Assembly (NCBI GenBank): GCA_964608615.1
Contig: CAZSQG010000095.1
Coordinates: forward strand, 1 to 12,644
Length of the DNA: 12,644 bases
Origin: CALEUX01 sp964608615
Lineage (GTDB): Bacteria; Bacteroidota; Bacteroidia; Bacteroidales; Marinilabiliaceae
Direction of reading: 5' to 3'
Both the position numbers and the translations under genes were made by a program. Positions 1 to 6,296 of this stretch are shown in pieces. Below the pieces are notes generated by a model. The model worked only from the letters and a program-made list of their open reading frames with translations, was not told where the DNA came from and did not search any database. Each line of letters starts with the position of its first letter. The stretch's first letter is position 1.

Positions 1-756
1 CTCCTGCGTTGGTACCAATGGAGCGTGTTCAATCCAATTTTCCGCATGCATGGCTATATGAGTGAAACTGAGCCATGGAAATATGGGCCCAAGGTGGAAG
101 ACAACATGCGCAAGATGCTGAACCTGCGCTATCAACTTTTGCCATATATCTATTCCGAAGCCTGGCAGGTTACCTCAAACGGTTCTACCATGATGCGGCC
201 ACTAGTGATGGATTTTAGTAATGATACCCTAGCCGTGAGCCAGCCCTACGAATATATGTTTGGGAAAGCATTTTTAGTTGCACCAATTACCGAAGCTGGC
301 AGTATACAACGCGATGTTTATTTGCCCAAAGCGACTGATTGGTACAGCTTCTGGACAGGAGAACGCTTTTCAGGCGGGCAAACCGTCTTGGCTGAAGCTC
401 CAATCGACCAAATACCATTGTTTATAAAAGCCGGATCTATCATACCCATGGGGTCGGTGGTTCAGTATTCTGGAGAGGATTCATACGAAACCCTTGAAAT
501 TCGCATTTATGAAGGTGCCAATGGTGAGTTTACTCTTTATGAAGATGAGGGCGATAACTACAACTACGAAAATGGTGAATTTTCTACAATCACCTTTGTA
601 TGGGATGATGAGGCTAAAACTTTAACGATAAACAATCGGGAAGGATCTTTTGACGGGATGATTGAGAGCCGGCAGTTTAAGGTGAAGATTATCGGTCAAA
701 TGAATAATGCAGAAACTGTAAAATACAGTGGTGAAAAAGCAAAAGTGAATTTTTAA
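1..756 (+). CDS. GH31 alpha-xylosidase/alpha-glucosidase family, C-terminal part (5' end outside window)
   Basis: The reading frame is open from base 1 and ends at TAA 754-756, so the true start lies upstream; the GTG at 25 is internal. GH31 enzymes are retaining exo-alpha-glycosidases. The visible part begins at the end of the catalytic barrel with RWYQWSVFNPIFRMHG; the Arg (43-45) and His (49-51) of the RxHG motif are conserved active-site-side residues of GH31. It continues through the proximal beta-sandwich (YMFGKAFLVAPIT, FWTGERF, IPLFIKAGSIIPMG) and ends in a DUF5110-like distal beta domain from about base 493 (LEIRIYEGANGEFTLYEDEGD). The MRPLVMDF and YMFG wording resembles the Bacteroidota alpha-xylosidase clade. 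With GH95 and GH2 neighbours this suggests removal of xylose from xyloglucan-type oligosaccharides, which is an inference. The nucleophile and acid/base lie upstream, so activity cannot be judged. An alpha-glucosidase is the main alternative. Confidence 0.9.
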   Translation, partial: LLRWYQWSVFNPIFRMHGYMSETEPWKYGPKVEDNMRKMLNLRYQLLPYIYSEAWQVTSNGSTMMRPLVMDFSNDTLAVSQPYEYMFGKAFLVAPITEAGSIQRDVYLPKATDWYSFWTGERFSGGQTVLAEAPIDQIPLFIKAGSIIPMGSVVQYSGEDSYETLEIRIYEGANGEFTLYEDEGDNYNYENGEFSTITFVWDDEAKTLTINNREGSFDGMIESRQFKVKIIGQMNNAETVKYSGEKAKVNF

Positions 757-771
757 CAGAATATATCGGCA

Positions 772-913
772 ATTAAACGGATTCTGCTTTTATTTGCAAT
801 GTGGCTGTCAATCAGTTGTTTTACTGGATAAAACATAGGCGGGGTTATACCAATCCGGTTGCCCGTGACACATCCATTGCCATTGTTATCCCAAGGAGAC
901 TGGGTATTATAAT
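772..913 (+). pseudogene. Decayed remnant of a secreted GH43-like glycosidase (copy 1)
   Basis: This gap between the GH31 and GH95 genes holds fragments of a dead gene in three frames. In frame 1 from 772, ATT AAA CGG ATT CTG encodes IKRILLLFAMWLSISCFTG followed by TAA at 829. This looks like a lipoprotein or Sec signal peptide whose ATG has become ATT. In frame 3, bases 846-881 encode YTNPVARDTSIA. In frame 2, bases 881-913 encode HCYPKETGYYN. These two pieces match, in order, YTNPITRDTTIA and HCIIKIGEKGY of the better preserved copy at 3358-3671. Against that copy, about 10 bases are missing at the frame switch, removing the codons for MRD. The rest of a GH43 propeller (normally about 300 residues or more) is absent. 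The GH43 assignment rests on short motifs by eye; the status as a broken relative of the second copy is better supported than the family. Confidence 0.7.
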
Positions 914-928
914 TTATTAATTAATGGT

Positions 929-3349
929 ATGACAAATTTGAAGTATCTTATTGTCTGTATAGTTGTAATGATATGTAGTCGGTTTTCTTTGGCACAATCG
1001 GTTAACACATTGTGGTATGACGAACCTGCTGAGTGTTTTGAAGAATCACTCGTATTAGGAAATGGCAAGAATGGTGCTACTGTTTTTGGAGGAGTAACTT
1101 CCGACCAGATTTTTCTGAATGATATCACTTTATGGTCCGGCGAACCGGTGGATTCTTACATGAACCCCGATGCATACAAGTACATTCCTGAAATCAGAGA
1201 AGCATTGAAACAGGAAGATTATGCTCTGGCAGAACAGTTGAATAAAAAAATCCAGGGTAAATTCTCCGAATCATACGTGCCAATGGGTACCATGTTCATT
1301 GAATTTCAGCATCAGGGCGACTATAGTAATTATCATCGTCAACTGGATGTAAGTAAAGCTATTGCTAAAGTGAGTTATAGTGTTGATGATTTTTACTTTA
1401 CACGCGAATATTTCATTTCCCACCCCGATAAGGTAATGGTAATTAAACTTTCAGGGAGTGAAAAAAAGTCGTTGAATTTCACAGTAAAATTTAAAAGTTT
1501 ATTAAAATATTATGCTTCGAAAAGTGATAATACGTTACAAATTAATGGTTATGCACCCTACCAAGTAATTCCTGATTATTGGTATGGCGATGATCCGGTC
1601 CGGTTTGACGAAAACAGGGGAACCAGGTTTTCTTCTTTTTTCAGGATAAAAAATACTGACGGTCAATTAGTCTTGTCCGACTCGACTATTCAGGTATATA
1701 ATGCCAGTGAAGCCATCTTGTTTATTTCTATGGCCACAAGTTTTAATGGTTTCAATAATGACCCTGCAATACAAGGTTTGGATAATAAAACTATCGCAGC
1801 CATTCAGTTGGAAAATGCATGCAAAAAAAATTATGATGTCTTAAAAAAGAGACATCTTACAGACCATCAAGCTTTGTTCAAGCGGGTGAATCTGGTATTA
1901 ACTGAAGATAGCGTCCCCCGTTTGCCAACCGATGAGCGTTTGATGAACTACACAAAAGGCGCTGACGATAAGAATCTGGAAGCATTGTATTTTCAGTTTG
2001 GCAGGTACCTGCTTATTGCCAGTTCTCGTACAGAAAGCGTACCCGCTAACCTGCAGGGGTTATGGAATCCTTATATCCGGCCCCCCTGGAGTAGCAACTA
2101 CACAATGAATATTAATGTGGAAGAAAATTACTGGCTGGCCGAAAGCGCTAACCTTTCTGAAATGCATAAACCCTTTCTAACCTTTATCGGTAACCTGGCA
2201 GAAACTGGTAAAGTTACAGCTAAAACGTTTTATGGTGTTGACAAAGGATGGGCTTCATGCCATAATTCCGATATATGGGCCATGAGTAATCCTGTGGGTG
2301 ATTTTGGCAAGGGAGAACCTATGTGGGCATGTTGGAACATGAGCGGTACATGGGTTGTGACCCACCTGTGGGACCACTATTTATATACAGGGGATAAAGA
2401 ATTTCTAAAAAATTACGCCTATCCGCTTATGAAGGGTGCGGCAGAGTTTTGTCTGGAATGGATGGTAAAAGATAAAAATGGCCACCTGATCACTTCACCA
2501 TCCACTTCGCCCGAAAATACATACATTACACCAGACGGTTTCAGAGGTGCCACACTTTATGGGGCAACTTCTGACCTTGCCATGATCAGGGAATGTTTTA
2601 CACAAACCATACAAGCCTCCGAATTGCTTGGCATTGATAATGGGTTCAGGAATAGCCTAAAAACCGCTTTAGTTCAGTTATATCCTTTTCAGATTAGCAA
2701 AAAAGGCCATTTACAGGAATGGTATCATGACTGGGATGATTTTGAACCCACTCATCGCCACCAAACCCATTTATATGGACTTCACCCGGGCCGGCATATT
2801 ACACCCGAAAAGACACCTGAATTGGCTGAAGCCTGCCGTGTAACCCTGAATAACAAAGGGGATGAAACTACAGGTTGGTCAAAAGGATGGCGTATAAATT
2901 TATGGGCAAGACTTTGGGATGGAAACAGGGCCTACAAACTTTACCGGGAGCTGCTAAAATATGTTTCACCCAGTAGTGGTCAAAACATAAACTATAGCGG
3001 CGGAGGGGGTACCTATCCTAATTTGTTTGATGCGCATCCCCCTTTCCAGATTGATGGTAATTTTGGAGGAGCAGCCGGTGTCATTGAAATGCTAATGCAA
3101 TCTGATGAAAACGGGATAATCCTTCTGCCCGCTTTACCTGATGCCTGGCCAACCGGTTCGATAGAGGGGATTTGTGCAAGAAATGGCTTTGAACTTACAA
3201 TATTTTGGAAGGACAAAAAGCTGGAAAGTGTTAATGTATTTTCAAAATCTGGCAGCTCCTGCACGTTAAATTACAAAGGACATGAGAGCACGTTCAAAAC
3301 AGAAAAAGGGAATAGCTACACACTGAACTCACAATTAGAATTTAAATAG
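929..3349 (+). CDS. GH95 alpha-L-fucosidase / alpha-L-galactosidase family enzyme, secreted
   Basis: An 806-residue protein of normal GH95 length. GH95 are inverting exo-enzymes that cleave alpha-1,2-linked L-fucose or the related L-galactose. Residues 1-22 form a Sec signal peptide with likely cleavage after SLA. The N-terminal beta-sandwich follows (LVLGNGKNGATVFGG, NDITLWSGEP, to about residue 290), then the (alpha/alpha)6 barrel (about 320-710) and a C-terminal beta domain. The family's key residues appear present: N394 and N396 in MNINVEENYW, E529 in PSTSPENTY and D709 in FQIDGNFGG. By motif these match N421, N423, E566 and D766 of Bifidobacterium bifidum AfcA. The pocket motifs HRHQTHLYGLHPGRH and GWSKGWRINLWARLWDG are also intact. 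The start at 929 gives the complete signal peptide; no Shine-Dalgarno is seen. The gene sits between two GH43-like relics; the next reading frame starts 8 bases after its stop. Fucose versus galactose specificity cannot be told from sequence. Confidence 0.93.
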   Translation: MTNLKYLIVCIVVMICSRFSLAQSVNTLWYDEPAECFEESLVLGNGKNGATVFGGVTSDQIFLNDITLWSGEPVDSYMNPDAYKYIPEIREALKQEDYALAEQLNKKIQGKFSESYVPMGTMFIEFQHQGDYSNYHRQLDVSKAIAKVSYSVDDFYFTREYFISHPDKVMVIKLSGSEKKSLNFTVKFKSLLKYYASKSDNTLQINGYAPYQVIPDYWYGDDPVRFDENRGTRFSSFFRIKNTDGQLVLSDSTIQVYNASEAILFISMATSFNGFNNDPAIQGLDNKTIAAIQLENACKKNYDVLKKRHLTDHQALFKRVNLVLTEDSVPRLPTDERLMNYTKGADDKNLEALYFQFGRYLLIASSRTESVPANLQGLWNPYIRPPWSSNYTMNINVEENYWLAESANLSEMHKPFLTFIGNLAETGKVTAKTFYGVDKGWASCHNSDIWAMSNPVGDFGKGEPMWACWNMSGTWVVTHLWDHYLYTGDKEFLKNYAYPLMKGAAEFCLEWMVKDKNGHLITSPSTSPENTYITPDGFRGATLYGATSDLAMIRECFTQTIQASELLGIDNGFRNSLKTALVQLYPFQISKKGHLQEWYHDWDDFEPTHRHQTHLYGLHPGRHITPEKTPELAEACRVTLNNKGDETTGWSKGWRINLWARLWDGNRAYKLYRELLKYVSPSSGQNINYSGGGGTYPNLFDAHPPFQIDGNFGGAAGVIEMLMQSDENGIILLPALPDAWPTGSIEGICARNGFELTIFWKDKKLESVNVFSKSGSSCTLNYKGHESTFKTEKGNSYTLNSQLEFK

Positions 3350-3357
3350 AAATCAAA

Positions 3358-3671
3358 ATGATAAAAATTAAACCATTCTTGTTTGTTGGTGTTTTGTGGA
3401 CTTCAATGGCATGTTTCGCCCAACAAAACACTACAGGTAAAACAACTGATGGCAAAATAAACGAATTCAAATACACTAATCCTATAACTCGCGACACAAC
3501 CATTGCCATGCGCGATCATTGCATCATAAAAATTGGCGAAAAAGGGTATTGTTCTGGAACTTCCAACCTTGTTAAGACAGGTCCTAACCCCGGTGTCCGA
3601 CTGCTGGTATCCGACGATTTGATATACAGGAACAACATTCGTGGATTATTGATGCCAGTATAATAACTGAA
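3358..3671 (+). pseudogene. Frameshifted, truncated GH43-like glycosidase gene (copy 2)
   Basis: An open frame starts with ATG 8 bases after the GH95 stop and encodes 101 residues to TAA 3661-3663. It has a signal peptide (hydrophobic residues 6-17, then MACFAQQ; SMAC could be a lipobox). The start of a GH43-like propeller follows: YTNPITRDTTIAMRDHC, KGYCSGTS, GPNPGVRLLVSDDL. D53 in MRDHC is the candidate catalytic base. After SDDLIYRNN the expected continuation is found in frame 3 at 3642-3671, encoding WIIDASIITE, so a small indel lies near 3630-3642. Even if the frame is restored, similarity ends after about ten residues and the GH2 gene starts at 3763. About two thirds of a GH43 enzyme is therefore missing, and a single sequencing error would not rescue it. 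The exact GH43 subfamily is unknown. Confidence 0.8.
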
Positions 3672-3762
3672 TATTTGATTTCATTGGTTATCACCATAGA
3701 AAAATCTCAAAAAAGGAAAAAACATGAGGGATTTTTAAAGTATCCTCCTAAAAATAAAAACA
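3672..3762 (+). other. A/T-rich leader between GH43-like relic and GH2 gene
   Basis: These 91 bases separate the last recognisable GH43-like codons from the GH2 start. Frame 3 stays open through this stretch into the GH2 gene, encoding a lysine-rich string with no motif I recognise, so I do not call it a gene. No Shine-Dalgarno precedes the GH2 ATG; the leader reads CTAAAAATAAAAACA, the A-rich type usual in Bacteroidota. No convincing terminator hairpin is seen, consistent with co-transcription with the upstream genes. Confidence 0.4.
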
Positions 3763-6243
3763 ATGAAAAATTTATATTACAAAAAACGGAGAAACGGGTT
3801 TCTGTCAATTTTACCTTTTGTGTATCTATTGCTCTTTTCTGTTGCATGTATGCAACAAAAACAACCCTCGCGTGTCGAATCTCTATTCGATGATGACTGG
3901 AAGTTTAATTTGAGCGATGTACAAGGTGCACAAGAACCTTCGTTTAACGATGATGATTGGCGAAGCCTCGATTTGCCCCACGATTGGAGCATTGAGGACC
4001 TTCCCAACCAGGAGCAGGGAAAGGTGGTGGGTCCTTTTTCAAAAGAAAGCATTGGAACAACGGCAACAGGATATACCGTAGGTGGTAATGCCTGGTATCG
4101 CAAATCATTTACCTTGAATGATGATAATCGGTTCAGCCAGGTCATCATCAATTTCGATGGCGTTTATATGAACAGCGAAGTTTGGGTCAATGGTAAGTTG
4201 GTTGGAGAGCATCCTTATGGTTATACTGCTTTTAACTTCGATATTACCGAATATCTAAACCCTGCCGGAACACCTAATGTTATTGCTGTAAAGGTTAAAA
4301 ACGAAGGGGAAAATTCCCGGTGGTACAGCGGCTCGGGCATATACCGTCATGTTTGGCTTATCCGCAAACAACCCATACGTATTACACACAATGGTGTGTT
4401 TGTAAATACCGAAAGCATTTCGGAAAATGGAGCCAATATATCAGTATTGGCAACGGTAGAAAACAGTACCAGCGACATTGCAGAGGTACAGTTGCAAATC
4501 AAAATTGTTGATGCTGACGGCAATGTTGCTGCCACCTCGGAAACTCCTCTGAAAAGTATTCAATCGGGAACCGAAGATATTTTTGAAACGATAAACATAC
4601 CGCAAGTCAGATTGTGGTCAACCGATGCTCCCAATCTTTATACCGCGGAAGTTAAGGTTGTTGCCAATGGGGAAATGACCGACCAGACACTGACAACCTT
4701 TGGTATCCGCACCATACATTTCGATGCGAAAACTGGATTTACCCTAAACGGAAAAACAGTGCTGCTGAAAGGAGGAAACCTCCATCACGACAATGGTTTT
4801 CTGGGGTCGGCAACCATCGACCGTGCCGAAGAACGACGTGTGGAATTGATGAAGGCCAATGGCTTCAATGCCATTCGTGCAAGCCACAATCCGCCCTCGA
4901 AGCAATTCCTCGATGCCTGCGATCGTCTGGGTGTTTTAGTTATGGACGAAGCCTTTGACCAATGGGTGCGGCCTAAAAATCCACAGGATTATCATTTGTA
5001 TTTCAGGGAATGGTGGAGAAAAGACCTTAAATCGATGATTTACCGCGACAGGAACCATCCATCGGTAATTTTCTGGAGTATCGGTAATGAACTCAATGAG
5101 CGTGCCGATTCGCTGGGGTATGCTGTTCGTAAAGAACTGGCGGCCGAAGCACACAGGCTGGACTCAACAAGACCTGTAACCGAGGGTGTTTGTGAATTTT
5201 GGGATCACTGGGGCCGGGAGTGGTCAACGGCAGCGCCTGTATTTACCGATCTGGATGTGGCAGGTTATAATTATCTGCAGAAACAATTCGAAGCAGATCA
5301 TGCCGAATATCCCGACAGGATTATTGTGAGTACTGAATCGTATGCCCCTGAATCGTATGCCTTTTGGCAGGGAGTTGAGAATAACCCTTATGTGATTGGC
5401 GATTTTGTATGGACTGGCATGGATCATCTGGGCGAAACCGGTTGTGGCCATTCAAAAATTGCCAGTAAGCCGGGGCCTCGCGTAGGTCTTCAGCCATGGC
5501 CCTGGTTTAATAACTATTGTGGCGACATCGACTTGTGTGGTGATAAAAAGCCGCAATCGTATTACCGTGATGTGATATGGGATATCAGCAAAATTGAAAT
5601 GATGGTACATACACCAATCCCCGAAGGCATGGTTGAAACCTATAGCTATTGGGGTTGGCCCGATGAGTATCAAAGCTGGAACTGGGTTGGTAATGAAGGT
5701 AAACTAATGGATGTAAGGGTTTTCTCTAAATGCGCTGAGGTGCGGCTCGAATTAAACGGAAAAGTTATTGGTGTACAATCCATAGATGTCAATACCGGCA
5801 TTGCCGCTCATTTTAAGGTGCCGTACGAACCCGGAGTGCTTAAGGCTATTGCGCTGGATGAGGGCTGTGAAATTGCCTCGAAAGAGCTGAAAACCACAGG
5901 AGCCCCGGCAAAAATTAAACTCACTGCCGACCGACCCGAAATTAAGGCCAACCGTAACGATTTATCGTATGTAAAGGTTGAAATTACGGATGATCAGGGC
6001 AATGTAATTCCAGATGCATCCATCCCTGTCACATTTTCGATATCGGGTGTGGGTGAAATTGCTGGTTCGGGAAATGCAAATCCTACCGACATGGAGAGCT
6101 TTAATAATCCTGTTTGCAAAACTTTTCGCGGAGAGGCGCTTGCGATTCTAAGGCCACAAATGAAACCTGTTAAGGGAATAATTTCCCTGACAGCAAAAGC
6201 ACCAGGCTTAAGTAAAGGTGTAGTTTCAATAACCGTACAATGA
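3763..6243 (+). CDS. GH2 beta-galactosidase-type enzyme, lipoprotein
   Basis: An 826-residue retaining exo-beta-glycosidase of family GH2. The N-terminus is a lipoprotein signal: basic residues KKRR, a hydrophobic stretch and lipobox SVAC with lipidated C29. The next residues (MQQK) lack the acidic surface-export pattern described in Bacteroides, so a periplasm-facing anchor is likelier (inference). Domains in order: jelly-roll sugar-binding domain (about 45-190; AWYRKSF, VWVNGKLVGEHPYGY), immunoglobulin-like domain (about 190-318), TIM barrel (about 320-630), DUF4982-like domain (about 640-710) and a C-terminal GH2 domain-5-like Ig fold (about 720-826; LTADRPEIKANRNDLSYV). The acid/base is E443 in WSIGNE and the nucleophile E525 in STES. 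NPP and RASHN of the barrel are intact. DUF4982-bearing GH2 enzymes in Bacteroidota are mostly beta-galactosidases, which fits removal of galactose after GH95. Other beta-glycoside specificities of GH2 cannot be excluded. Confidence 0.93.
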   Translation: MKNLYYKKRRNGFLSILPFVYLLLFSVACMQQKQPSRVESLFDDDWKFNLSDVQGAQEPSFNDDDWRSLDLPHDWSIEDLPNQEQGKVVGPFSKESIGTTATGYTVGGNAWYRKSFTLNDDNRFSQVIINFDGVYMNSEVWVNGKLVGEHPYGYTAFNFDITEYLNPAGTPNVIAVKVKNEGENSRWYSGSGIYRHVWLIRKQPIRITHNGVFVNTESISENGANISVLATVENSTSDIAEVQLQIKIVDADGNVAATSETPLKSIQSGTEDIFETINIPQVRLWSTDAPNLYTAEVKVVANGEMTDQTLTTFGIRTIHFDAKTGFTLNGKTVLLKGGNLHHDNGFLGSATIDRAEERRVELMKANGFNAIRASHNPPSKQFLDACDRLGVLVMDEAFDQWVRPKNPQDYHLYFREWWRKDLKSMIYRDRNHPSVIFWSIGNELNERADSLGYAVRKELAAEAHRLDSTRPVTEGVCEFWDHWGREWSTAAPVFTDLDVAGYNYLQKQFEADHAEYPDRIIVSTESYAPESYAFWQGVENNPYVIGDFVWTGMDHLGETGCGHSKIASKPGPRVGLQPWPWFNNYCGDIDLCGDKKPQSYYRDVIWDISKIEMMVHTPIPEGMVETYSYWGWPDEYQSWNWVGNEGKLMDVRVFSKCAEVRLELNGKVIGVQSIDVNTGIAAHFKVPYEPGVLKAIALDEGCEIASKELKTTGAPAKIKLTADRPEIKANRNDLSYVKVEITDDQGNVIPDASIPVTFSISGVGEIAGSGNANPTDMESFNNPVCKTFRGEALAILRPQMKPVKGIISLTAKAPGLSKGVVSITVQ

Positions 6244-6296
6244 TTTTTGAAGACCTATTTATCTCATAATTAATAAACACAAACCTTGAATCAGCA

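Noticed and set aside
757..787. Inverted repeat CAGAAT/ATTCTG with an 18-base loop followed by CTTTT, after the GH31 stop.
   Set aside because: The stem is only six A/T-rich pairs, the loop is long, the T tract is short, and the right arm lies within the old signal-peptide codons. Not a credible terminator.
3649..3677. Possible Bacteroidota promoter for GH2: TTG, 18 bases, then AATATTTG (one mismatch to TAnnTTTG).
   Set aside because: The region is A/T-rich and such partial matches are expected by chance; similar near-matches occur at 788-796 and 6242-6249. Not reported as a feature.
3675..3893. 72-codon open frame overlapping the start of the GH2 gene.
   Set aside because: Its upstream end is the frameshifted tail of GH43-like copy 2, and it then runs out of frame through the GH2 signal region. 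No start, motif or homology supports a separate gene.
3777..4151. Long minus-strand open frames opposite the large genes (also 6449-6847, 7635-8021 and 9153-9650).
   Set aside because: They are antisense shadows of strongly supported plus-strand enzymes and show no recognisable domains.
6173..6188. Perfect hairpin AGGGAA-TAAT-TTCCCT.
   Set aside because: It lies inside the GH2 coding sequence about 55 bases before the stop, with no T tract, so it is more likely chance than a terminator.
6244..6296. Short gap between GH2 and the first GH95-like gene checked for a regulatory element.
   Set aside because: It is 53 A/T-rich bases with no hairpin, direct repeat or clear promoter; it looks like an ordinary intra-operon spacer.
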